DNA of 39,899 nucleotides from contig PLDF01000223.1 of NCBI GenBank assembly GCA_003135055.1, forward strand, positions 1 through 39,899, read 5' to 3'. The position numbers and the translations under genes were made by a program. Below, piece by piece: positions 8,865-17,495 of this stretch. Source of the DNA: Bryobacterales bacterium (lineage in GTDB: Bacteria; Acidobacteriota; Terriglobia; Bryobacterales; Bryobacteraceae). The number at the start of each line of letters is the position of its first letter. Position 1 is the first letter of the stretch. The notes under the pieces are model-generated. The model ran no database searches, had not been told where the DNA came from, and saw only the letters and a program-made list of their open reading frames with translations.

Positions 8865-10483
8865 TTAATGGCAACTAGCATTGTTCGCGCTCGGAATAGC
8901 GAGGAACGTAATTGTGGCCGGTGGGAACGTGAGACGGCCGGAACCCGTGGTGATGCCAGTCAACCCAGGCATCGCCTCGTCCTCGCCCAGCTTCAGTTCG
9001 CTCCCGTTCAGTTGCATACTCGGCGCATCCGGACTCGGGGCCGTCAAAGTATAGCGCTCTGCCGCCATGGCAAGGTCAAGCGATTGGGACGCAGATGGGT
9101 CTGTGTTGATCGCCAGCAGCGCTACCCCTCCAGGGTGTCCGCGCAGGCAGTGCGCGTATAGATGCAGGCTCGCTGCTGGCGAAGGACCGGGATCGAGGAC
9201 CGTCGTGCCCATGAATTTGCGCCACAACAGAGCCGCCCAATAGTTCGGCCGCGGCATCAGCGTATTGTCATCGAGCAAGCCGTAGTCGCTGGACGCGAGC
9301 GTGTTGTGCATATGCACCTGGATGCCCCGTCCCGACAGCCGCCCGAGCTGATCGAGATAGCGAAAGCTATCGAGAAACGTCGAGGCCCATGGATTTCCCC
9401 CGCAAGCTGCGTCGGCCGTTTCGGTGAGCCAGAGCGGTTTACCCGGCTCGAAGGTATCGCGGAGGCCCGCATAAAATGCCTCGATCCGGTCTGCGCGGGA
9501 GAGGAAATCCTCGGAAAGAGCCGCCTCGGCGGTTGTCTGCGATGCGGGTCCCATGGAGGCGCAACGCTTCGACGTCGCTCCGTAAGAGTGATATGAGAAG
9601 CCATCGAACCGGGGTCCGGTGGCCTTGAGAATGTCTTCACTCTTGATAATGCCCCCCGCGAGCCCGATGGGAGCGAGTGGAATTCCTTCTCCCACACCGC
9701 CGGGGCCAAGGATTAGCATGTCGGGTGCAGCCTTCTTCATGAATGGAAGGAAGACGGAAAAATCGCGCCCGAACGCCGCCGCATCGTAGCCTTTCGGGGC
9801 GCCACCCATCTCCGCATAGGTAGGTTCGTTCATGTATTCGGCGGCGGCGACGCTGCCGCCAATGGATTTGGTGTAATCGAGGAGCTGGCGCGCCTGGTCC
9901 GGAGTCCAGACGCCGGCGGGATTTCGGGTTCCAGGGCTTGTGGCGAAAGATGTGACGAGTTTCGCATCCACGGCGTGAGCAAAATCGACGACTCCCTTCC
10001 ATTGCCGGCGGGTTAAAACTCCGCCGAAACCCTTTGGAGGCGTCTTCGGTGCGGGCTGATCGGAATTGTGGAAGTAGGCGGTGTTTGCCCACGTTCCGCT
10101 GACTCTTACATAGGCGGGCCCAGGGCCGCTGCGAGCTTGCGCAAGCGCGGGTTGGTGAGATCAATCGGCGGGCGCTGCTGGTACAGATTCGGGTCCATAC
10201 CCGCCGGAGCGCCAGCCGCATCCTTATTGGACTGTGCGACGGAGGATTGCGCCTTGAGAAGAGCATCGATATCCCGGTAGGGCTTCCAAAATCTCCCACC
10301 GATGACTTCGACCATTTCGATGTTGTAGGACTGGAACCGCTCATCGACCGTGCCGATTTTCCGCATGCTTGCGGCATCGATACGTCCCGGTGATCCGGGT
10401 CCGGGAGCCTTCGAACATGCCGTAATTCCGAGCGCGACGAAGGCCACGCTTGCACAACATCCAAGGAATGTGTTTTTGTTCAT
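8865..10483 (-). pseudogene. GH79-like glycoside hydrolase lipoprotein with one frameshift
   Basis: The gene starts at ATG 10483 with a lipoprotein signal (lipobox ITAC, lipidated Cys about residue 23) and continues through FQSYNIEMVEVIGGRFWKPY. Near 10109 one base is missing, so the first frame stops at TAA after LGPPM. The next frame continues YVRVSGTWANTAYFHN through to 8865. The second part carries AAEYMNEPTYAEMGG, with the likely acid/base Glu in the NEP motif, and KPLWLTETADAACGG, with the likely nucleophile Glu. This layout fits the heparanase/beta-glucuronidase family GH79 of clan GH-A. Apart from the single lesion all parts look intact, so this is either a recent pseudogene or an assembly error. 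As written, the catalytic part could only be made from GTG 9971. Confidence 0.75.
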
Positions 10484-10510
10484 AGCTTTCGTGTCCGACT
10501 CAGACGTAAC

Positions 10511-11188
10511 TCATGCGGCATGCGATCCGTCGCAAAAAGGCTTATTGGCGGACCGGCCGCATCGGCACAGAGTCATCCGGTTTCGAACCTCATAGGCTTC
10601 GCCATCAGCGGAAACAACCGGAATACCTCCCCGCACCCAGATCGGCCCGCTGATCTTTTTCGCCGTGTCCTCGATCAAGCCGATGGAGGGTTCGAATTTC
10701 GGTTCGATGGCCTCACCTGTTGCCCGATCCCACACGATCAATCGCCCGGAGGGACAATGCCCGGCCTCGTGCTCGACGAGTTTTCGAGTTTCGGGGGTAT
10801 CGGCTTGTTGGACAAGGTTCCACACCTGGCCTTTCGGATCACAGAACCTTGCAAAAGCGCACAAATTCTCAACATCGGTGAGGAGCATTGCCGGCCCCTC
10901 GATGGTCTGCGCCCGTTCGCTGTAGGGCACGCGGCTGGCTGTTTCGGCGCCGTCGAACGAGACCTTCTTGTGATTGCCGTCGCAAAATGGTTTGTTTCCC
11001 GACTGACCGCAGCGGCAGAGAGCACATTGCTGCGACGTTGGATAAGTTTTCCCCTCCCGGTAGTCCAGCGATTCGCCTTCGTCATTCGTTACGATCCATT
11101 GTTCACCGAGCGGCACACCGCCGCTGACGAGATAAGGGCCATCCTTTGTCACTTCGATCTTCGCGCCGGGGTGTTCTTTCTTTTTCAT
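10511..11188 (-). CDS. Double-CDGSH iron-sulfur protein
   Basis: The 225-residue protein has two mitoNEET-type CDGSH [2Fe-2S] binding motifs, each with the C-x-C-x2-S-x3-P-x-C-D-G-x-H pattern. The first has C58, C60, C69, H73 and the second C208, C210, C219, H223. In between is another segment with Cys residues (LCAFARFCD and HCPSGRLIVWD) seen in this longer bacterial CDGSH architecture. No signal peptide is present, so it should be cytoplasmic. Such clusters are redox active and NADPH- or pH-sensitive in studied relatives; the cellular role here is unknown. The ATG at 11188 follows AAGGAACTGACC. It lies 21 bases downstream of the NmrA-like gene and is probably co-transcribed with it. Confidence 0.93.
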   Translation of the reverse strand: MKKKEHPGAKIEVTKDGPYLVSGGVPLGEQWIVTNDEGESLDYREGKTYPTSQQCALCRCGQSGNKPFCDGNHKKVSFDGAETASRVPYSERAQTIEGPAMLLTDVENLCAFARFCDPKGQVWNLVQQADTPETRKLVEHEAGHCPSGRLIVWDRATGEAIEPKFEPSIGLIEDTAKKISGPIWVRGGIPVVSADGEAYEVRNRMTLCRCGRSANKPFCDGSHAA

Positions 11189-11209
11189 GGTCAGTTCCTT
11201 GTTCGGTGG

Positions 11210-11851
11210 TCAGTATCCAACTGTGAAGCGCTGACGAAGATGAAGCGTGCGCTCCAGTTCGTCGATCATGGCGACCGCAAAATCCTGCACCGAAATCCTG
11301 CTGTGGCCGGCGGAGTCGACCAAGAGGTGGTCTCCCCCTAATCTGAACTTTCCGGTGCGTTCACCGGGCTTCATCTCGGCGGACGGCGCAAGAAATGTCC
11401 ATTCAAGATCCGGTTCTTTTCGCAATTGATCCAGAGCATCGATGGTCGCCAATGAGCCGGGCCTCACCCAATCGGGCAGGGCGGGATCGTCCACCACACG
11501 CACTCCCGGCTTGACCTCCAGGCCGCCGGCCCCGCCCACCCAGAGGACTCGCTTGATGCCCGCCTTCTTTGCGGCCGCGATGATAGACTTTGTCCCATGG
11601 ACCTGGTCGTCATACAGATTCGGGTCTTTCCATCCGGGATTGAAAGCACTGATCAGCGCGTCGTTGCCCTCGATTAACCCCGCAAGAGAGGCGGTGTCGT
11701 AAACGTCGCCTGCTTTTTGGATGAGTCCGTCACGTTTTTCCAGCTTCTCCGGATCGCGCACGATTGCAGTGACCGTGTGGCCCCGGTCGAGGGCTTCCTT
11801 AAGCAGTGCCGAGCCAACGAAGCCGGTCGCTCCTAACAGAGCTACTTTCAT
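11210..11851 (-). CDS. NAD(P)-dependent oxidoreductase, NmrA/atypical SDR family
   Basis: The N-terminus MKVALLGATGFVGSALL carries the GxxGxxG dinucleotide-binding loop of atypical short-chain dehydrogenase/NmrA proteins, followed by a conserved basic residue in IVRDPEKL that suggests NADP(H) preference. Further family-like segments are GDVYDTASLAGLIEGNDALISAF and IKRVLWVGGAGGLEV. At 213 residues it is a compact single-domain member, of the type often labelled NAD(P)H azoreductase or flavin-reductase-like; the substrate cannot be read from the sequence. Its ATG overlaps the stop of the upstream dioxygenase gene by four bases (ATGA), which indicates translational coupling. Confidence 0.9.
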   Translation of the reverse strand: MKVALLGATGFVGSALLKEALDRGHTVTAIVRDPEKLEKRDGLIQKAGDVYDTASLAGLIEGNDALISAFNPGWKDPNLYDDQVHGTKSIIAAAKKAGIKRVLWVGGAGGLEVKPGVRVVDDPALPDWVRPGSLATIDALDQLRKEPDLEWTFLAPSAEMKPGERTGKFRLGGDHLLVDSAGHSRISVQDFAVAMIDELERTLHLRQRFTVGY

Positions 11852-12642
11852 CTCGTTTCCCCTGAACCTACATTGACTGACAACATGGAGATCGCTCCGC
11901 CATCGACGCCTTCGACTGGGAAAGTGATGTTTTCACCCGGTTGCCGGGTAGCGATCACATAGAGCAGCGGCAGGTAGTGATCCGGTGTCGGAATAGAAAG
12001 CATCGCCGCCTTGCCGAGCTTTTCATAGGTGACGAGCGGCTCGAAATCACCGTCGAGCATCATCTGTCTTGCCTCCATCTCGAACTTGATCGCCCAATCA
12101 TAGGGCTCTGGCATGTGCCGGCCCCAGGCGTAGGTGTGCAGATTGTGGACCAGGTTTCCGCTGCCGACGATCAGGATGCCCTCGTCCCGCAGCGGCGCAA
12201 GTTTTTTGCCGAGCTCGAAGTGAAACGAGGCGGGCTGGGATTCGTTTATGCTCAGTTGCACGACCGGAATATCTGCCTTCGGATAGGCATGTACGAGCAC
12301 CGACCAAGTCCCGTGATCGAGCCCCCAGGTGTTGTCGAGAGTGACCGGCAGGGGCGCGAGCAGTTGCTGGACGCGGCGGACAAGCTGAGGGTCACCCGGC
12401 GCGGGATACTGCACCCGAAACAATTCGGGCGGAAAGCCGCCGAAATCGTGAATTGTCCTCGGTGAGGCGCCGATGGTGACGCCGGTTCCCGGCACATACC
12501 AGTGAGCGGAGATCGCGAGGATGGCTTTGGGCTTGCGCGTTTGCGCCCCGATGCGACGCCAGGCTTCGGTGTAGCCGTTGGTCAGTACGGCGTTCATGGG
12601 ATTGCCATGTCCAAAAAAGATTGCGGGCATCAGTTCCGGCAT
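11848..12642 (-). CDS. ygiD: Class III extradiol dioxygenase, 4,5-DOPA dioxygenase type
   Basis: This 264-residue protein matches the YgiD/LigB-like family, which opens catechol rings next to the diol using non-heme iron or zinc. Likely metal ligands and catalytic histidines are visible: FFGHGNPM (H12), ISAHWYVPG (H47), LDHGTWSVL (H110) and NLVHNLH (H166/H169). The C-terminal PDHYLPLLYV is also typical. ATG 12642 is preceded by GGAG about 14 bases upstream, slightly far but the only sensible start. It overlaps the downstream oxidoreductase by ATGA. Neighbouring small redox genes suggest a role with quinones, catechols or other aromatics. Bacterial YgiD proteins have been tested on DOPA, but the natural substrate here is unknown. 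Confidence 0.92.
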   Translation of the reverse strand: MPELMPAIFFGHGNPMNAVLTNGYTEAWRRIGAQTRKPKAILAISAHWYVPGTGVTIGASPRTIHDFGGFPPELFRVQYPAPGDPQLVRRVQQLLAPLPVTLDNTWGLDHGTWSVLVHAYPKADIPVVQLSINESQPASFHFELGKKLAPLRDEGILIVGSGNLVHNLHTYAWGRHMPEPYDWAIKFEMEARQMMLDGDFEPLVTYEKLGKAAMLSIPTPDHYLPLLYVIATRQPGENITFPVEGVDGGAISMLSVNVGSGETR

Positions 12643-12682
12643 GTCGGTCCATCTCCACCATTTCCACAGCCTTGCTTGAGTC

Positions 12683-13117
12683 TCACATCACACCGATTTG
12701 TTTCAACATTCCCATGAGATCGTAGAATAGGTTTTCTTCCACGATCTCTCCGTTCTCATTCCAGTGCGCCACGGTGCAGAAGTCCACTTTAAAGCTCTTG
12801 TTCATGGGGGCAATCACCGTGCCGTCGGCCATCGTCATCGGCCCCGTCATGGTTCCGGTAAACTCGGCGATCGTGCATGTCCAATCGCCCTGCGCGATTA
12901 TCGTTTTGTATGGATTGTTGACGAGATGCTGGTCGGGAAACATTTTGAAAAAGGCAAGAGCCTCCTGCTCATGAGCTTCTATTCCATGCGTCGGAGGCTG
13001 GTTGGGCCATCGCACGACGCAATCTTTCGCGTGGCGTTTGTGGAACGTTGTGAGCTCCTTCGCGTTCCAGGAATCGTCCAGCGTCTTCATCAATTGCAAG
13101 TTCTGCTCTGGGGTCAT
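12683..13117 (-). CDS. SnoaL-like/ester cyclase family protein
   Basis: The 144-residue protein has the NTF2-like alpha+beta fold pattern of SnoaL-like proteins: an N-terminal helix (NLQLMKTLDDSWNAKELTTFH), HAKDCVVRWPNQPPTHG, then FFKMFPDQHLVNNPYKTIIAQGDWTCTIAEFTGTM and a C-terminal FCTVAHWNENGEIVEENLFYD. Members bind hydrophobic ligands in a cone-shaped pocket; some are polyketide cyclases and many are uncharacterised. No signal peptide is present. The start ATG 13117 follows GGTGAGG closely. It sits 40 bases upstream of the dioxygenase gene on the same strand, so it is probably in the same operon. Confidence 0.85.
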   Translation of the reverse strand: MTPEQNLQLMKTLDDSWNAKELTTFHKRHAKDCVVRWPNQPPTHGIEAHEQEALAFFKMFPDQHLVNNPYKTIIAQGDWTCTIAEFTGTMTGPMTMADGTVIAPMNKSFKVDFCTVAHWNENGEIVEENLFYDLMGMLKQIGVM

Positions 13118-13143
13118 AACCTCACCTTTCGTTTGATCTGCGT

Positions 13144-13485
13144 TTATTCCGTCTTGGCGTTATAGGCGTCAACGGTGCGCGCAGAATAGACCATGGCCGC
13201 GCCTGCGTTGACCATAATGGCGACGCCCAGCGCATCAACCATCTCTTCCTTCTTTGCACCGGCTTTGACGGCCGCATCCGTATGAGCATTGATGCATCCA
13301 TCGCAGCGTAACGTCACGGCGACAGCAAGCGCGATCAGTTCGCGCGTCTTGCCGTCTATATGCGCCGACTTCGCATTGGCCTGGTGGAAGCCGGCGTAGG
13401 CCTTGACGATGTCAGGATTCGCGGCGGAAATATCCTTGACGGCGGCATTTACCTGATCGGGATAGACCTTCCAATCCAACATCAT
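13144..13485 (-). CDS. Carboxymuconolactone decarboxylase/AhpD-like protein
   Basis: The 113-residue all-helical protein carries the AhpD-type redox motif CDGCINAH, with C61, C64 and H68, in the context GKTRELIALAVAVTLRCDGC. This identifies it as a member of the carboxymuconolactone decarboxylase superfamily, of the small peroxidase or alkylhydroperoxidase-like type. Such proteins usually act as oligomers in peroxide or alkyl hydroperoxide removal, and the CxxC makes a redox role more likely than a decarboxylase role. The start at ATG 13485 has GGAG about ten bases upstream; MLDWKV one codon later is an alternative. The gene is 26 bases upstream of the SnoaL-like gene, consistent with one transcript. 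Confidence 0.93.
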   Translation of the reverse strand: MMLDWKVYPDQVNAAVKDISAANPDIVKAYAGFHQANAKSAHIDGKTRELIALAVAVTLRCDGCINAHTDAAVKAGAKKEEMVDALGVAIMVNAGAAMVYSARTVDAYNAKTE

Positions 13486-13561
13486 TTCGTTGACTCCATA
13501 AACGTCTGGGGCGTTTCTTCTTCGAATGTTGCCAACCGTAAGCCGGAAAGCGAGGCCGCGG

Positions 13562-14020
13562 TCAGATGTTGGGCTCGGCGCGCTTCCAGATGAGGTACGA
13601 GTTTGTCTCTTTTCCGCCGGATTTGATAGGAGCCGCCGTACTCAGGTGGAGCATGTCGCCCTCGATCTTCACAACGCGCGGCTGTGTCTGCCCCAGCCAG
13701 TTCGGGAACAGCGACACGAACATCGAGTGTGTGAGGTGCTGCTTCTCTTCGTCCATGTGGAAAGGGCCGGAATAGGCGATGTAGCCCAGCGCCTCCTCCT
13801 TAATCTCCTCGTCGGCGCCGCGAAACCAGTCACCCGATGCAAACTTGGGACGGCCGGGGTGCATGAGCTGCGCCGACATGTAGCCGTCGGGCGTATACAT
13901 GATGATGCCCTGCGGCTCCTCTCCCATTGGGTAAATGGGTGCGGACCCGTCAACTGGTTTTTCGACGCAGCACATCAGCTTCCAGGCGCCGATCAGTCGC
14001 TCGCGTAATCCCTGTGCCAT
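13562..14020 (-). CDS. Lipocalin-like domain protein
   Basis: This 152-residue protein fits the bacterial lipocalin-like (Lipocalin_5) family: LIGAWKLMCCVE at the N-terminus is the conserved 'GtWkL' strand, followed by PMGEEPQGIIMYTPDGYMSAQLMHPGRPKF and ALGYIAYSGPFHMDEEK, with the C-terminal strand NSYLIWKRAE. No signal peptide is present, so it is probably cytoplasmic and binds a small hydrophobic ligand. ATG 14020 follows GAGAGGATC. In other bacteria this family commonly neighbours short-chain dehydrogenases and SnoaL-like proteins, as here. The biochemical role is unknown. Confidence 0.88.
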   Translation of the reverse strand: MAQGLRERLIGAWKLMCCVEKPVDGSAPIYPMGEEPQGIIMYTPDGYMSAQLMHPGRPKFASGDWFRGADEEIKEEALGYIAYSGPFHMDEEKQHLTHSMFVSLFPNWLGQTQPRVVKIEGDMLHLSTAAPIKSGGKETNSYLIWKRAEPNI

Positions 14021-14059
14021 GATTGATCCTCTCAGATTCCTTTATCGTTTGGTGCATCA

Positions 14060-14816
14060 CTATGCGGATGTCTGCGCGTCGTTATCGATCGGCAGGACCT
14101 GGCCGGAGATTGATTTTTCCGCTTCCGACGTCAGGACGGGATCAGCGCGGCAATATCCTTGGGATCGACGAAACGTTTGAGCGACTGTATGCTCATCGCG
14201 GCTTCCCTCTCTTCTTCCAGCGTTTTGTGTTCTGCGCTGACGCGGCCCTGCAGAACGCGTTCGATGCGGTCGCCGCCCACGGCTCCCGGCACGATGGCGT
14301 TGACGCGAATATTGTATTGGCCCAGTTCACGCGACAGCGTTTTGGCGAAGCCGATCAGCCCCATCTTTGCCGTTCAATATGCGCTGCGGTTCGGATAGCC
14401 GAAACGTCCGCCGAGCGACGACATCACGACAATGCTTCCGGCAGCAGAGTTTTTCAGATGAGGAATGCTAAGCCGCGTGACATGAAACGTCCCGATGACA
14501 TCAACGGTCATCACCGCCTCCATTGGTCGGGGTCCGCGACCTCGACGGACCCCGTCTGTCCTGAGATGCCGGCGTTGTTCACCCGCACATCGGGCCCCCC
14601 CAGCGCCTCGACGGAAGCGGCGACAATGCGTTCGATGTCTTGCCGCTTCGACACGTCGCAGACGACGGTCTTCAGGCCGGGAATATCCTTCGCCGCCGTA
14701 TCGAGCGCTTCCGCGTCAATGTCGCAGACGCAGACCGTGGCGCCGTTCGCGGCGAAGGTTCTCGCGATTTCTTTTCCGATGGACGCGCCGGCAGTGACTA
14801 AAACGCGCTGTGCCAT
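14060..14816 (-). pseudogene. SDR-family oxidoreductase, broken
   Basis: A classical short-chain dehydrogenase is readable across three frames. It begins at ATG 14816 with MAQRVLVTAGASIGKEIARTF; the usual TGxxxGIG loop lacks one Gly. The NNAG motif is present (VRVNNAGISG). One base is missing near 14513 (tgg agg c-ggtgatgacc), after which the frame reads VIGTFHVTRLSIPHL and IVVMSSLGGRFGYPN. The catalytic YxxxK motif reads Y-stop-T-A-K, because TGA replaces the Ser codon. The same frame goes on to GQYNIRVNAIVPGAV. A final shift near 14135 leads to LTSEAEKSISGQVLP and the true end at 14060. With at least three lesions and a damaged cofactor loop this is an established pseudogene at the head of the small-gene operon. 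Confidence 0.88.
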
Positions 14817-14927
14817 AGTTGTCTCCTATCTAAGTTGAAGCTCCGCCGTGGCGACTGATCTAGGGCCTGTTAACACTAACTAACAAAGGCGTCGGATCGC
14901 ACTGATCATCGAAGCACTTCGCTTTGG

Positions 14928-16265
14928 TTAACACGCACTAGCGCGGCGCCTTTTTTCCGACACGCGGGTGCTCCCCAACGGGAACCGAACGCCGGGAGAG
15001 ACGGTCAAAGCTTTGGAACCGGAGCCCTTCGCGGTGAAGCCTTTAGCAACGGACAACTTCAACACCCTCCCTTCCACTTCCATCGTCGTGACCTTGTCGC
15101 CGTAAGTCGTTACACCGCCCGCAACAATCAAGCTGCGGATTTCCCCGCCTTCTTTGACGCTGAGCCCGTTCCCGGAAGATCCATCAGCACGCCCTTCACC
15201 AACGTTTTCCCCAAGCTTCCATGAGTGACGATTGAACCCTTTGACCTCGATCGTGCCGACGGGCTTGCTGATCTGAACACCGATCGAGCCGTCGCCGTAA
15301 GTGGTGATGGAATGGAAGATCGCTTTCTCGACGGTGCCGTCGTACTGGTTGAAGCCGCGGGCGCCCAAGCCGAACGTCTCAATCTTATCCTTGGCCTCGA
15401 AATAATCGGCCGTGCCGAAGTTGACGAAGCCGATCCCGCTCGGGCCATAGGACGTCAGGGGCCTTTCGGCCACCCAACGATCCACCCGTCCCCACGTGTC
15501 CAGCACCATGTCGTTTACGCCGTAAGTGGTGATAGCGCCTTCATGCACGATGCTCCTCACGTGCGCTCCATAAACGATGAAGACCGCCGCTGTGATCATG
15601 TTGGCGGTGCCGAAGGAGATCATGCCGTTGGAGTGAATCTCGCCGGTACTGATGAGGTCCACCTTCACCCTGCCGCCCTTATCGCCGTAGCCGCTGACGT
15701 ACAGTCCCGAGCCCAGCACGGGCGCATTTTTACGGCCGATCGTGATGTTCGTGAGGCGGGCGTCAATCACGCTCTCCGGATCGCCGTTGTAATTGTAGAC
15801 TGTAAAGGCGCCTTGATAAACGTTCACCCCGTACTTTTGCGGCTGTTCGCCGCAAGCCCGGGAATCGCAGGAGACGATGTCGATTTTGTCGGCGACCAGC
15901 TTGGCGCGATTGGTTCCCAGGCGGGTCATGATTTGAATCTGTCCGGTCACGATGAGGTCTCTGAGGGTCAACGTCCCCAGGTCCTCACGGTCGCTAAGGG
16001 TGTAGAGGGCGCGATTGGCGGAGGCGGCCTGAATGGTCAGGTTCACCAATTCATTGTCGGCGGTCAGGCCGATGCCATCGCCATGGCTGAAGCTCAGGAT
16101 GGCTTTCGTCGAATCGATCCCGGCAAGACGGAAGCCCGTAGGCAAGATGATCGGGAACGGGAACAGGATCGATGCGCGAATTTCCAGGGTCGCCGGTGTC
16201 GGGTTCCGAAGGGCGGCCATGAACTCCGTCAACGTCGAGATTCCGAACTTCGCATTCGATTTCAT
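14928..16265 (-). CDS. Unrecognised protein with repeated TYG motifs, probable beta-helix
   Basis: I recognise no characterised family. The frame extends to 16451, but ATG 16265 has an AGGAGA site at the right distance, giving 445 residues (MKSNAKFGISTLTEFMAAL). The protein is rich in short beta-strand-like segments and Gly, and repeats a T[ST]YG unit every 30-50 residues: GAITTYGVND, RPLTSYGPSG, IETFGLGARG, HSITTYGDGS and GGVTTYGDKV. This periodicity suggests a right-handed beta-helix, but no catalytic residues of polysaccharide lyases are obvious. There is no signal peptide. Between about 15147 and 15237 two opposite one-base shifts appear to replace a 30-residue segment, because the alternative frame gives the better-looking KGSIVTHGSLGKTLVKG. 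The end is Arg-rich and may also be altered. Confidence 0.7.
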   Translation of the reverse strand: MKSNAKFGISTLTEFMAALRNPTPATLEIRASILFPFPIILPTGFRLAGIDSTKAILSFSHGDGIGLTADNELVNLTIQAASANRALYTLSDREDLGTLTLRDLIVTGQIQIMTRLGTNRAKLVADKIDIVSCDSRACGEQPQKYGVNVYQGAFTVYNYNGDPESVIDARLTNITIGRKNAPVLGSGLYVSGYGDKGGRVKVDLISTGEIHSNGMISFGTANMITAAVFIVYGAHVRSIVHEGAITTYGVNDMVLDTWGRVDRWVAERPLTSYGPSGIGFVNFGTADYFEAKDKIETFGLGARGFNQYDGTVEKAIFHSITTYGDGSIGVQISKPVGTIEVKGFNRHSWKLGENVGEGRADGSSGNGLSVKEGGEIRSLIVAGGVTTYGDKVTTMEVEGRVLKLSVAKGFTAKGSGSKALTVSPGVRFPLGSTRVSEKRRRASAC

Positions 16266-16289
16266 TTCATTCTCCTGAGATACGATCCA

Positions 16290-16608
16290 GCCTGTGGGCT
16301 TCAGTTTCCGCCATAAGGCCTTGAGCCTATGTCCAAGGCGTTCTTCAAGGCCGCAGGGACCGAACGATATACTCGGGCGTAACGAAGAGAACGGCGTCGG
16401 CTGCTTTGATCCGCTCGCGAAATTTTGCCCATGCCACCGGTGGATTCTCATCGCAATCCGGGTTGTAAATCGGCAAATGTCCGATCTCGACGATGCTGAG
16501 CTTCAGCGAAGGGAGGGCAAGCTGCACGAGCGCGTCCGCGACATGACGATTGATTGAACCTTTTCTGAGGCTGCCTACAATCACGGCTACGTCGCATATC
16601 TTATTCAT
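16290..16608 (-). pseudogene. NADPH-dependent FMN reductase, truncated and frameshifted
   Basis: ATG 16608 begins an SsuE/ChrR/YieF-type flavodoxin-like reductase: VAVIVGSLRKGSINRHVADAL carries the phosphate-binding GSLRxGS loop for FMN, and AADAVLFVTPEY is the second conserved segment. Right after this the frame is shifted, and SVPAALKNALDIGSRPYGGN continues in another frame up to about 16290. The family normally has about 180 residues, so the last third is lost and the region runs straight into the leader of the TYG-repeat gene. A 87-residue truncated peptide could be made but would lack half of the fold. Confidence 0.8.
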
Positions 16609-16798
16609 TTGGTGCCTTCTCTGATCCGCTTGAACCCTTGTTGAGCGTATGCAAGCAGTACCTTATTGCAAGTATGACCCTCCGGTATTGAAGCGGTTCT
16701 GGCAGCTTAGAAGAGATTGATTATATCAGTGAAACGCTGGGGCACGCTGTAGATGCAAACCCAAGGCTCTTTTGGGTTGGATAATCTGAGAATTGTTA

Positions 16799-17050
16799 TC
16801 AACCCTTTGCGCCGGGCTGCTCGTCTTCCCCGCCGCTGTTCCAATTGATCTTCGTCTCGCTAAGGCGACCGAGAACGGGATCAGCGTCCGTCCCTCCAAA
16901 GTAATCCCCTGCCCATTCAAACGCCTCAAGTCGGGCACGCATCGTGGTAAGCAGCACGGCGTGGACTCCAAGCCACGCCGCGAAGGCTATCGTACCCGTG
17001 AGCTCGTGACGGTGCTCGCCGACTTCCGCACCCGCCGCGTGGGTCGGTTT
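16799..17050 (-). pseudogene. NDH-2-like NAD(P)/FAD oxidoreductase C-terminal remnant
   Basis: The frame ending at 16799 includes ELTGTIAFAAWLGVHAVLLTTMRARLEAFEWAGDYFGG. This resembles the C-terminal membrane-binding helix region of type II NADH dehydrogenases ('LSG..AWL.WLG.H...L...R.R...F..W.W.YF'). Upstream the expected FAD/NADH domains are absent or unreadable, and the residues before ELTG look shifted. The stretch ends with a short acidic, Gly-rich tail and a stop. It is most likely the tail of a deleted gene. Confidence is limited because only about 60 residues carry signal. Confidence 0.5.
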
Positions 17051-17495
17051 GGCTGTTTCCGGACCGGTCCAGCAAGACTCCGGACGCAAGGCGGCCTAAT
17101 TTTCGGCTTTGCGGCATATCACATCGCGACTGACCGGCGCAACGTGCCTTTACGAATTGATTCGCGTTTCTTTCCGCGTAGCCGGACAAGAGGTAGGCTT
17201 TGGTTCCGACGTAAAATTCTTCGTACTTAAGTAAGGGAGCGAATTACGGCACTGAGCGGCGATAATCCGCAAAACTGTTAAGCGCCGTGTTGAGCAAACA
17301 CCGGCCGGAAACGGGCTACTCCGCGGGGGTTGTTCGACGGGCAGTTCGACGGCAGGATCGGCCGATGTTCGTAAACGGTGACCAGCTTCGTCCGGCGCAC
17401 GCCCATTTCCCGCGCGTGGATTCAGACGGCCCGGAAGCGAAATCACCCGCGCCCGCAGATTGATCATGGGCGCGTTCTTGACCGCGTGAAATCCC
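17051..17495 (+). other. Intergenic region without a recognisable gene
   Basis: No reading frame here shows family-like sequence on either strand, and the open frames have compositions typical of high-GC shadows. The part near 17051-17200 may be unreadable upstream sequence of the NDH-2-like remnant. Confidence 0.4.

Noticed and set aside
15225..16316. 363-codon plus-strand open frame opposite the TYG-repeat gene
   Set aside because: It is an antisense shadow with His/Asp/Gly-rich chance composition; the minus strand has the proper start and ribosome-binding site.
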